In this document: in pieces, positions 34,975-44,547 of the stretch
Layout of the letters: each line of letters starts with the position of its first letter
Numbering within the stretch: the first letter of the stretch is position 1
NCBI GenBank assembly: GCA_963576565.1
Contig: OY755038.1
Span: 200,977,013-201,041,012 of the forward strand
Length of the DNA stretch: 64,000 bases
Origin: Aspidapion aeneum
Lineage: Eukaryota; Arthropoda; Insecta; Coleoptera; Brentidae
Reading direction: 5' to 3'
Translations under genes and position numbers: made by a program
Notes under the pieces: model-generated
Told to the model about the DNA's origin: nothing
Databases searched by the model: none
The model's input: only the letters and a program-made list of their open reading frames with translations

Positions 34975-35145
34975 GAAAGGTTTCTTTGTATGGTTTCCTT
35001 TGGCGCTGTTTTACCATATGCCTTCTTTTCTTTGCGCGATTTTTTCTGTATAGGCTTGTTTCCTGTGCGAATATTTCCTTTTTGAGTTTTTCTTGTTCGC
35101 TTGTTTACGGTCACCGTTTCACCATTATCCCCTTTAGACTATTGT
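34975..35145 (-). repeat. Degenerate ~15-bp periodic repeat, D-E copy
   Basis: This is the reverse complement of the better-preserved array at 48650-48810. On the minus strand, A-rich units headed by GCG- or TCG-like triplets (for example TCGCACAGGAAACAA and GCGCAAAGAAAAG) follow one another roughly every 15 bp. It borders the shared CACCGCGCCGA block. Confidence 0.6.
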
Positions 35146-35265
35146 TTCAAAACCACCGCGCCGACACCGTTTAGTAAATTAATTAAAGGTTTAGTATAAT
35201 AATAATGAACCTTTGGTGGGTGTGCTTTCGGGCTGTTCGGCCGTCGTCGTTGGAAATTCGTTCTC

Positions 35266-35300
35266 GACGTTTCGCCATCTCGAGTGGATGGCATCTTCAG
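35266..35300 (-). ncRNA. Hammerhead ribozyme-like core, left Penelope arm
   Basis: On the minus strand the order is CTGAAGA, a 6-bp stem GCCATC/GATGGC with 7-nt loop, then GAAAC and GTC. This fits the CUGANGA / GAAA / GUH hammerhead core. Penelope-like elements are known to carry hammerheads with very short stem III. Activity is not shown, and stem I was not resolved. Confidence 0.55.
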
Positions 35301-36176
35301 GAGATGTTGACTGTTTGTCGGCTTCTCGAAGACTGGTGGTTAGTCTGTCGCGGGCGCAGGTTATATACGCTATGGTGGGCGGGGCGTATATCAGAGCTGG
35401 TCGGTGATTGGTCACATTCCCTTGATTCGGTTCGGTTATTGTAAGCGAGCCGTTTAGTGTTTTTAAGAACCGGTACCCATGTTCTGTTAATTTTAAGAGT
35501 TTCTTCAGATCTGTTGAAATTCTGCTGGTGTTTATGAATTTCGATTGCTTCTCTATAGAGTCTTGGATAGTATGAAGAGGAGGCGCAGAGAACTTGTGTG
35601 TCTTCGAATTTTATTCGGTGGTCTTTATTGTTTAGTGTGTGGTCTGCAACTGCGGATTTTTCCGTATGTCCGAGGCGACAGTTGGCTTTGTGTTCTTTGA
35701 TTCTTGTGTTTACGGACCGTTTGGTTGTTCCGATGTAGACACTTCCACAGGTACAGGGAATGCGGTATACCCCCGAAGAACTTAGTGGGTTCCTTATATC
35801 CTTCGCAGATCTGAGGTGGTTCTCGATCTTCTTAGATGGCTTGAAGATCGTTTTTATGTTGTGTTTTCCCAGAATACGTCCGATCCTATCTGTCACTCTA
35901 GGGATGTAGGGCAGAAAGGCTCTTGAAGTAACTTCGCGGCTGCTCAGTCCACCGCTACTGTTACTTCTAGTGCTCGGCTTTGGTCGTATACATTTATCTA
36001 TGTCGCTTTGAGTGTATCCATTTGCTACGAGGGCGTTTTTAAGATGGTTTAATTCTTTGTCTAGGTGTTCTGGTTCGCAGATTCTTTTCGCCCTCTCTAC
36101 CAATGTTCTTATTACCCCTTTTCGTTGGTACGGGTGGTGGTTAGATGTGTTGTTTAGGTAGCGGTCTGTGTGTCTA
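35297..36176 (-). pseudogene. Penelope-like GIY-YIG endonuclease, left arm (truncated)
   Basis: The minus-strand frame starts inside the element at RHTDRYLNNTSNHHPYQRKG (36176) and ends at a TGA at 35297-35299. Domains in order: linker with IPRVTDRIGRILGKHNI, then GIY-YIG with GVYRIPCTCGSVYIGTTKRS, a conserved Arg in NTRIKEHK, a Cys/His cluster (CTC ... RLGHTEKSAVADH), and the catalytic Glu in LYREAIEIHKH. The first approximately 25 residues of the longer open frame upstream of the junction are antisense to the right arm and do not belong. The reverse transcriptase is absent, so this is a dead copy of a retroelement, not a host gene. It differs from the right arm at two aligned residues that I could find. 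Confidence 0.85.
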
Positions 36177-37021
36177 ACCACCACCCGTACCAACGAAAAG
36201 GGGTAATAAGAACATTGGTAGAGAGGGCGAAAAGAATCTGCGAACCAGAACATCTAGACAAAGAATTAAACCATCTTAAAAACGCCCTCGTAGCAAATGG
36301 ATACACTCAAAGTGACATAGATAAATGTATACGACCAAAGCCGAGCACTAGAAGTAACAATAGCGGTGGACTGAGCAGCCGCGAAGTTACTTCAAGAGCC
36401 TTTCTGCCCTACATCCCTAGAGTGACAGATAGGATCGGACGTATTCTGGGAAAACACAACATAAAAACGATCTTCAAGCCATCTAAGAAGATCGAGAACC
36501 ACCTCAGATCTGCGAAGGATATAAGGAACCCACTAAGTTCTTCGGGGGTATACCGCATTCCCTGTACCTGTGGAAGTGTCTACATCGGAACAACCAAACG
36601 GTCCGTAAACACAAGAATCAAAGAACACAAAGCCAACTGTCGACTCGGACATACGGAAAAATCCGCAGTTGCAGACCACACACTAAACAATGAAGACCAC
36701 CGAATAAAATTCGAAGACACACAAGTTCTCTGCGCCTCCTCTTCATACTATCCAAGACTCTATAGAGAAGCAATCGAAATTCATAAACACCAGCAGAATT
36801 TCAACAGATCTGAAGAAACTCTTAAAATTAACAGAACATGGGTACCGGTTCTTAAAAACACTAAACGGCTCGCTTACAATAACCGAACCGAATCAAGGGA
36901 ATGTGACCAATCACCGACCAGCTCTGATATACGCCCCGCCCACCATAGCGTATATAACCTGCGCCCGCGACAGACTAACCACCAGTCTTCGAGAAGCCGA
37001 CAAACAGTCAACATCTCCTGA
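36177..37021 (+). pseudogene. Penelope-like GIY-YIG endonuclease, right arm (truncated)
   Basis: The plus-strand frame begins at NHHPYQRKG, directly at the inversion junction, and ends at TGA 37019-37021. It has the same domains as the left arm: linker, GVYRIPCTC...VYIG, TRIKEHK, AVADHTLNN, REAIEIHKH, and an Arg/Ser-rich C-terminus. Its stop codon lies inside the CTGAAGA of the hammerhead-like core. It has no reverse transcriptase. Near identity to the left arm points to a recent origin. Confidence 0.85.
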
Positions 37022-37052
37022 AGATGCCATCCACTCGAGATGGCGAAACGTC
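37018..37052 (+). ncRNA. Hammerhead ribozyme-like core, right Penelope arm
   Basis: CTGAAGA at 37018-37024, stem II GCCATC (37026-37031) paired with GATGGC (37039-37044), then GAAAC and GTC (predicted cleavage 3' of 37052). The motif is exactly repeated in inverted orientation in the left arm. Function is inferred from the known association of hammerheads with Penelope-like elements. Confidence 0.55.
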
Positions 37053-37653
37053 GAGAACGAATTTCCAACGACGACGGCCGAACAGCCCGAAAGCACACCC
37101 ACCATTGGACGATGGCCGCGAAAGCCTTTCACAATTTGTAATAATGAACCTTTTTTTCAACTTTATCTATAGGTAAGTACCTTAGAGAAAAAAACGACTG
37201 AAGAGGGTTATGGCTGTAAGAAACCTTAATTGAGCTAAGACTCAATACGTAGAAAAACACATTATAAAAAATCTAAAGGATATTTTTAAATTTAAATGTT
37301 CTGTTCTTCTAATTTCTAATTTTCTGTGATACTTTTTGTGCCCGCTTAGAATATATAAAAGGGACGATACTACCATTTTGAGAAAGATTGGTACAGGACT
37401 TACTCATGTGTTGCTTAATAATAAAAGTTGTTAATCAACTGATTTATATAAGGATTGTGTTTATATTGCAGGAATATTGTAAGGAAAAATTTGCCAAATT
37501 TAAGTAAATTATAAAAATAAGTTTAAATCAACTCACCAGATACCAAGTACTCATAAAAATTATAAAAACGCGGTACAAAGAGTACCTACCACCCAAAATG
37601 TATCTTCATTAAACAAGTCATTAACGTTAAGCAAGTTTTAATAATAATTTTAC

Positions 37654-37689
37654 TATAAAAACAATTTAATTTTGGCTAAGAGTATCAGT
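37654..37689 (+). promoter_or_regulatory. Core promoter of gene E
   Basis: TATAAAAAC box at 37654 and TCAGT initiator with its A at 37687 (33 bp). The predicted 5' UTR is 46 nt, to the ATG at 37733. Confidence 0.75.
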
Positions 37690-37732
37690 TTTTAGTTATC
37701 AGTAGCTGCAGAAACATATCCATAAATCTACA

Positions 37733-39640
37733 ATGAATCCTCAGGTACGATATTAGTTATTAATTTGCAAAAAGTGCTTAGACATACATAAATCAATACT
37801 GCATATTTAGACCAATGCATATAACTTTTGGAAGAGAAAAAAATTAGTAACAGAATGAAAACTATTGGAAATTAAAGAACATTTATTGCAGCCAATAGGA
37901 GAATAAAAGTACACTCGATCCGAGTTTTTGGGGTGCAATGGGGTGAGGTTTTAGGTATGGATAATGATTTTTGCGGTTTTTAGCGAAACTAGGTCTTCTA
38001 TGAAAAAAAGTTAAATTCAAAAGCTATAGGTAATAGAAAGGTAACTTTGGTCAAAATAATTTGTTTTACATAACCTAAAAGTTTCCGAGAAAAAGTGGAA
38101 AAACAGATTTTTTAAATTTTGATTATTATCTTCAAGGCTTCATTTTTACAAAATTTGGTCAATATATCTATTTGTGTCCTTAATATATTGCAAATTTTTA
38201 AATTATTTTATTGAATTTTACATATTGTTTTGATTTAAAACATAAAATGAGGACTCATTTTTACCCGAAAATGCTAAAGTTCTGAAAGCAATTTTTGTTT
38301 AGAAACTGGCGTTGCTTTTTCTTGAAGACGTCTTTTTGTAGATAAGGTAAAAAAAAATTGCCAGAAAACAGAATTTAAGCTCCTTACAAAATAGCAAAAT
38401 GAAATTATTGCATCGTAAGTTAAATCAATATCCATCTCTTCTGTGCAATTTTTGTTTTTCACCGTGTTTGTTGTTTCGTATTTTTTGGAAAATGTTTCCA
38501 TAGTGATGTACATATGTTTTTTAAATAATCTAAAAATAAACGTCTTAGCAAAAAATACAAGCATTGTTTTTTGAAAAAAAATCTGCTTCCAGAACAGGTA
38601 TTTTGTGGTTAAAATGGAGCCTCATTTTGAATTTTAAATCAAAATAAAATATAAACATCAATATTTTGAGTTTAAAAAATTACGTGTTGTTGACATAAAT
38701 GGGACTGTTTTCACCAATCTATGTCAAAGACAAAAAAAAAATTGAAGATAAAAATCAAAAATGAAAAAATCGGTTTTTTCGATTTTTGTCGAAAATTTTT
38801 AGGATATGTAAAAAAATAGTGAAAACAATGTTGTAGACGTTTTTATTATCTATCTGTCATATTTAGATCTTTTCGATAGGAGTCTAGTTTCGTTGAAAAC
38901 CGTGAATATCTGTTATCACCCGTAAAAATTCACGCCATGTCATCCTAATAACTCGGATCGAGTCTAATTTATTTTTCCTGTTAGCTGCGGTATATTTTCT
39001 TATTTTTTCTATAGTTTTCATGCTGTTAATAATTTTTTCCCTTTTTTCCCTTTTTAAAAGTTATCTGCACTCGTCTAATTTTGGTAATTAGGTACTTACT
39101 TTCCCATTAAATACAAAAACAACTTTTTAAATTTTTCAGGTACTCATCGCCTTCGTAGCTTGCTTCGTCGCCGCCCAAGCTGGGTTCGTTGGCCCCTCAG
39201 CCGAAATCTTGCAAGGACCAATCAGCAGGACCACCCTAATCGGCAACGATGTTAGCTTAATCTCTGCCCTAGCACCTAGAAGCGAAATCGTCCGTTTTGC
39301 CCCAGCTTTAACTCGTTACGCCCCAGCTGTCGCCCATTACGCCCCAACTCTAACTCGTTACGCCCCAGCTTTAACTCGTTACGCCCCAGCTGTAACTCAT
39401 TACGCCCCTGCTCGCAGTGCTGCTCTTGGTTCTGAAGAAGTTATCGTAGCTGGCCCATCTGGTACCATCTCTACCAAAAAACTTGCTACTCCAGTTCTAA
39501 CTCGTGCTTCTCCACTTGTAGCCGACTACGCTCCAGTTGTAGCCTACGCCGCTGGTCACGAATATGAAAAAGCATACTTGCATAACACTGAGGCTTTGTA
39601 CCATGATGGATCCTACAAAACAAAACTTTATGGATATTAG
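37733..39640 (+). CDS. Cuticular protein gene E (two exons, LTRYAPA type)
   Basis: Exon 1 (37733-37744, MNPQ, donor GTACGA), 1395-bp intron, exon 2 (39140-39640, acceptor TTTTTCAG). The 170-aa product has a signal peptide (MNPQVLIAFVACFVAAQA), head FVGPSAEILQGPISRTTLIG, RSEIVRF, about six RYAPA(L/V)T heptads, GSEEVIVAGPSGTIST, and tail KTKLYGY. It pairs with gene C in sequence (GNDVSLISA, RSEI, KKLA after GPSG) and strand. It is longer than C because it keeps the ARSAALGSEE segment and an extra heptad. It lies head-to-head with gene D. The likely role is structural cuticle protein. Confidence 0.85.
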
Positions 39641-39649
39641 GATGTGCGA

Positions 39650-40105
39650 AGTGTAACCCCTGTGGGGCGTCAATTTTGATTTATTGTAATCAGAGAAAAA
39701 TACATTATTTTAGAAACACATTATTGGATTTTTTTTCATATTTCGTTCTAAAAGAATGCATTTTATAATAACAGTTAATAATTTTTATCCGAACTTCCTT
39801 AACCTTTGTAAACCCATGGTCAAAAACTTACATAAAGTACCAAGTGGGGTGCAAATGTACCCCAACAATTTTTTGGTATATTATTATTCCTTCAATATTA
39901 GAATTAAGGAGTATTAAAAATAAAACACATCCTGTTTATAAAAAATATATTTTTACATAATGACACACATAATAATAAAAGTTGTAAAGATTGATCAATA
40001 AGTAAACAATTCCTGATAAAATAATATGAAATGATTTGATATAATAAACATAAAAATAATGCTAAAAAAGGAAGAATTTTAGTAACATTTTCAATAATGA
40101 TTTAA
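39650..40105. other. 3' flank of gene E, no further gene
   Basis: The proximal part matches the 3' flanks of genes C, D and F (GAAAAATACATTATTTTAGA and GAATGCATTTTATAATA words). The distal part is A/T-rich with nothing recognisable. Confidence 0.45.
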
Positions 40106-40108
40106 TTA

Positions 40109-40527
40109 TCACACTATTATTATAATAAGCAAACCAAGCAATTTCAGTTCTTCTTCAACAAAACGAGAAAATGCTTTCTCATTTTTCGCATAATCAGATT
40201 GGGCTTTTGTATTCGTCTGCGACAAAATCACGTCCATAATATCTTTTGAAAAAATAGTTCAAAAGCTTCTTTTATGGTAGAAAATTGGGATTCATATGGT
40301 GTCAAATCTGTGGCAACCTTTTGAATATTGCATTTTCTTCTCTTTATCCTCGTAGTAACTGGAACTTTTGCCCAGACACTACCATTTTTAGACGAATAAG
40401 TTGGATGATCACTATAAGATTCTACTGACGGGACTACCTCATCTGTAGAATTTGTCGACTCATTTTCACAATCACTGCAAATGACTCTTAGGAATTTGAA
40501 CGTAAAGAAGTTTGGCTGGAATAGCAA
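40109..40527 (-). pseudogene. piggyBac-type transposase N-terminal fragment
   Basis: On the minus strand, residues KNGSVWAKVP followed by a basic RIKRRK stretch, then IKEAFELFF match the start of the DDE domain region of piggyBac-derived transposases. After a frameshift near 40240 the homology continues as DIMDVILSQTNTKAQ ... EEELKLLGLLI and stops at 40109. The catalytic aspartates are not present. It is a remnant with no visible termini and no relation to the cuticular genes. Confidence 0.65.
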
Positions 40528-40529
40528 AG

Positions 40530-42725
40530 TTTAAAAAAACATTTCCAAACTAGTAAGAACCATTCATTTTGAAATTTGTATTGTAGAACTTGGCTTTACT
40601 TTTATCTCAATTCTTTTTACGGAATACCACTTTCGCGTACTTGGTTTTTATTTACATGAAATATTTTTCGTATCATAAACCTTTAGAAATGTGAATTAAG
40701 TGAATTGATATAAAGAAAACACATTAATTTATTGTTGAAATAAAAGCTTTGCGTTCCCTCTTTCAGTGTAGAAATATAAATATATATACTTTTATATTAT
40801 TATATTAATATAAACTTTTAATTTTTTTTTGTTTTTTGGAAACTCCTTGCTCATTAAATTAATCACATTAAAGAAAATTGGTAATTATGCCACAAACGTA
40901 CTTCTTTTATTAAACTGATTATTGGAAAGTTTATTTTGTAGACAGTTTCTCCAAGTTTAGTTTCAGTTTTTTTCTTAAGTTTTTTTAGTCTCTTTATAGA
41001 AGTTTTCAGAAACATGTTACAGGAGAAGAAGTGAAGGGCGCTAGGTGTGATAAAAACAACTCATAACACAATGTAAATCATTTGAAAAAACTTATGAAAA
41101 TCTATTGATTTAAAGCATAAGAAGTTGAAAAACACATCCATCCTATTTGGCTGTTTTCTCCAAAAACTGACTGGTTTTTGATATAATAATATAATAAATA
41201 TTGCAATTTTAGATCTGAAATATCAAATAAATACCTTTTTGTTACTACATAATATAAGTGTATTTTATTATATCCGCAACAAAAACAATAAATTATACAT
41301 CTAATGATTTAAATTGATTAATCTTTTAGAAAAAATCCTACTTCTATTCTAAAACTTTCAACTATTTAAAAAAGAAACTCCAACATATCGTCTGGTAGGA
41401 AAATTCAGCTCTCAGAGCAAACTCTTGATTTATCAAATCATTTGTTTTGAATGAATGAAATTATTAATTATATTTACTATCACGAATAAAAAATTTGTTT
41501 GCAAATAAACAAGAAAAAAGCGGGAAAAACTAACGATTGCAATGTGTATTAAATGAAGGGCGCTGAGCAGAGGTCCACTACTGACGTAAGCAAGGCGCCG
41601 CCTACCGCTGAAAGATTCGAGCTAGTAAGCAATCCTGTGTGTTTATAATCGTTGGGCGCTACCCGCTAAACACAAAAACATTTTAATAACGTCAAAATAA
41701 TGTTTAATTTAAAACCATAACGTTAGGTTAGATGTTAGTTCTAACATCATATTTGTAGTAAAAAAAAAGCTTAATAACCCGTATTGTGACGTTAGAAAAA
41801 TAATCTTATGTTTTTCTAACATTGAAAATAAAACGTTTTTCCAACATCGAAAAACTAATGTTTTTTTTTTGAAATATAAAACGTTAAAAAAATACTGATT
41901 TTTAACAGTGTAAAAAAATGTATTTCTAACATTGAAAAATAAATTTTTAACACTAAAAAAATTTTTGTTTTTTAAATATCTTCAAAGATAAGGTAAATAT
42001 ATTTCTTCTATTTTGAAAACGCAGAGCAGACTGTTGAGGATTTCGTGAACTCGACACTCAGTAAAGGAAATTCGACAACGTAGTTTGTAAAAATTAAATT
42101 TAAAATTCTATGTAAACAATTATTTTGTAGTAAGTGCCTCGCTGCGAGGCCAAACCAATGCCTTGTTCGCATTCATGCTCAAGTGAATACTAGCCTCGAG
42201 GCAAAGAATATTCAACTGAATGCTCGTTTGAAGTTCTTACTCTAATTGGATGGTGCCGCATGCCGCGGGTCCATGCGCGTAAGATCTTTTGTAAAAAAGG
42301 TCCCTGACTGCTATTGCATAATAGAGCCGTCGCAATAAGAATTTTTATGCATTTTATAAGCACAAGAAGATTCTCAAAATTATTTCTTTGGTTCTCAGCT
42401 CACCGCCCCTCTCTTACCTCCTAGGCTTATAGCCCCTTAGCTCCACCCTTAGCGCCACTGCTAAGAAGGACTGTTTGTCTATAGATTGTGTTTACGTTAG
42501 TATTTTTCATTTTGGCAGAGAAATAAAATACATACCTACCTACTTATGTCATAAAGTAAACAAGTTATGTTATACTGTTATTTATATTATAGTTCATGAT
42601 TTTAAATAAACCAGCAAAAAACATAGAATTAGATAATAATAAAATATATCTAATAATGTATCATGCAAAATAAATTACATATTATTATTTAATTTAAATG
42701 TAAATTTTATTTTGAAAAATACACT
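40530..42725. other. Gene-free stretch
   Basis: No supported gene is seen. Between about 41700 and 41960 AACGTT/AACATT words recur irregularly. From about 42590 the sequence matches the downstream flank of gene D (AGATAATAATAAAATATATC and ATGCAAAATAAATTACATAT words). Confidence 0.4.
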
Positions 42726-42730
42726 CTATA

Positions 42731-43621
42731 TACAGGGTGTTCGGCACATGAACCGTCAAAATTTTTTGTGATATTGTTGGGGTCATTTGCTACATTTTCA
42801 TCCTTGGAACTTGGGTCCTTAGAGTCACGGCTAAAGATATATGAATTTTTAATTTTTTTTTCTCAAATTATCCAAAATCCCACGTTTAAACCCTCGTAAG
42901 CTTTTTATTAATGTGTGGAAAAGCACCATTTTTTTATGCTACTTCAACTAATTAATAGATTTGTTAAAATTTATGTACCAAAGGGACATACGAGGTTTTT
43001 TATTCAAGAACATTAGTGATTTAGTGAGAGAAAATCAATTTCAAAATTAAAAATTAAAAAAAGTATCGGCACTTGAGAACTTCATTTTCTTTTAAAAACT
43101 TCTCTAGTTGATTACCTTTCTAACAGTATGCTACACATTGATTTAAAAAACAATTCTGATTTAAAATACGGATATTCCGTGAGACGGGCAATCATCGTTC
43201 GGAATTGGTAAGAAAAACAATAGGGACTATAAGCCTAGGAGGTAATCAACTAAAGAAGTTTTTAAAGGAAAATTAAGTTCTCAATTGTCGATACTTTTTT
43301 TGATTTTTAATTTTGAAATTGATTTTCTTTCACAAAATCACTAACGTTCTTCAATAAAAAACCTCGTATGTCCCTTTGGTACATCAATTTTAACAAATCT
43401 ATTAATTAGTTGAAGAAGCATAAGATTACAGAATTATAAAAAAAATGGTGCTTTTCCAGTAATAGAAAGCTTACGAGGGTTTAAAGGTGGGATTTTGGAT
43501 AATTTGAAAAAAACAATTTAAAAATTCATATCTCTTTAGCTGTGACTCTTAGGACCCAAGTCCCAAGGTTGACAACAATATCTCAAAAAATTTTGACGGT
43601 TCATGTGCCGAACACCCTGTA
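42731..43621. mobile_element. Foldback MITE with TACAGGGTGTTCGGCAC ends
   Basis: The two halves are inverted copies over most of their length. TACAGGGTGTTCGGCACATG at the left pairs with CATGTGCCGAACACCCTGTA at the right, and ACCTCGTATGTCCCTTTGGT (about 43363-43382) pairs with its complement near 42970. The paralogous flank near 29605 reads TATATAAAAAGAAATATAAT without it, consistent with insertion at TA or TATA. There is no transposase. Confidence 0.8.
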
Positions 43622-44045
43622 TAATAAGAAATATTATTGAATAAACAATTTTTTTTTTCGAGTCAAGGCCTATACCACTGTGAAAATCAATAAAATAAAA
43701 ATAAAACTTTTTGCTACTTGCTTTCTCACATTAGCCCTCTGTGCGCTAGGAACAATTGTTGTTCTATAAGAGTCAGGAAAACATAAAAACATAAAATTAC
43801 AAGAAAAATAAACCCAAACACATCCACTCCACATCACGCTACTTCTTTAAAAAAAGTTATGGCAAGGCATGTCACAAGCAATCAATAAAAACTTCAAATC
43901 TATACAGCTTTCCCACTAATGCAGTAGCGTAGAATTTTGCACTAATAATAGGAAAATCAAATTTTCCACACGTTTGTCGAAAATAGCTATTTTTCTAACA
44001 AGTGCAGAAAATCGCTACCGCACGCAAATGCCATAATTCATTTAA

Positions 44046-44298
44046 CACGTTGGCTACCAAGCATGATTTTCGCATCCTGGTCCAGGGTACCATACGAATC
44101 ACCGGTAACTTCTGTACTTTATGTATCACCGGTGATAACGAACACCTGGTAAGTAAAAACCGGTGTATAAAGAAGGGAATGACATTTTGGGTATGTTGCA
44201 GGGATGAACTAAAACAGGGGATAGGTGCGACTTTTAACAGTGGGCTGTAGGGACACTCGTGCTATGTATCACCGGTGACTCATATGGTAGCCAACGTG
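44046..44298. mobile_element. 253-bp piggyBac-type MITE at TTAA
   Basis: Inverted ends CACGTTGGCTACCA and TGGTAGCCAACGTG are flanked by TTAA on both sides (44042-44045 and 44299-44302). The interior repeats the ATCACCGGTGA word several times. The paralogous locus near 53155-53170 (minus strand CGGCATTTG context, GCATTTAAGTCCCTGAAAT) has a single TTAA, an empty site. The TTAA duplication is diagnostic of the piggyBac superfamily; no transposase is inside. Confidence 0.88.
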
Positions 44299-44547
44299 TT
44301 AAGTTCCTGAAATAATTTATTAAACATGTTAAAGAAGAAAGTCCTTTCTGCGAAATATCCATTTGGTACTTGCATTAATTTTTGTTTAATCAAATTCAGA
44401 TAAAAATTATTAACTGGTATTATAAAATGTATTCTTTTAGATTGAAATATGAAAAACAAAAACCAAATAATGTGTTTCTAAAATGTATTTTTCTCTATTT
44501 ACAATAAATTAAAATTGAGACCCCACAGGGGCTACACTTCGCACATC

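Larger units (their letters stand above)
35214..37138. mobile_element. Palindromic Penelope-like element insertion with 14-bp target duplication
   Basis: Two near-identical 5'-truncated Penelope-like arms point outward from a junction at about 36176. Each carries the linker, GIY-YIG endonuclease and 3' region, but no reverse transcriptase. The whole structure is flanked by one exact 14-bp duplication, TAATAATGAACCTT (35200-35213 and 37139-37152), so it appears to have inserted as one unit. The left arm is about 30 bp longer at the 5' junction; the right arm has about 35 bp more at its 3' end. It lies between divergent genes D and E. Confidence 0.85.

Noticed and set aside
35191..35444. Open frames on the opposite strand of the Penelope 3' region (also 36874-37172)
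   Set aside because: They mirror each other in the two arms and run antisense to the endonuclease 3' region and hammerhead-like core; no domain was recognised.
36177..36253. First approximately 25 residues of the left-arm Penelope frame
   Set aside because: This part lies beyond the inversion junction and is antisense to the right arm, so it is not part of the element's protein.
40109..40527. A possible domesticated piggyBac-derived host gene
   Set aside because: It has a frameshift, lacks the catalytic region and shows no start context or splice structure. It is better read as a remnant.
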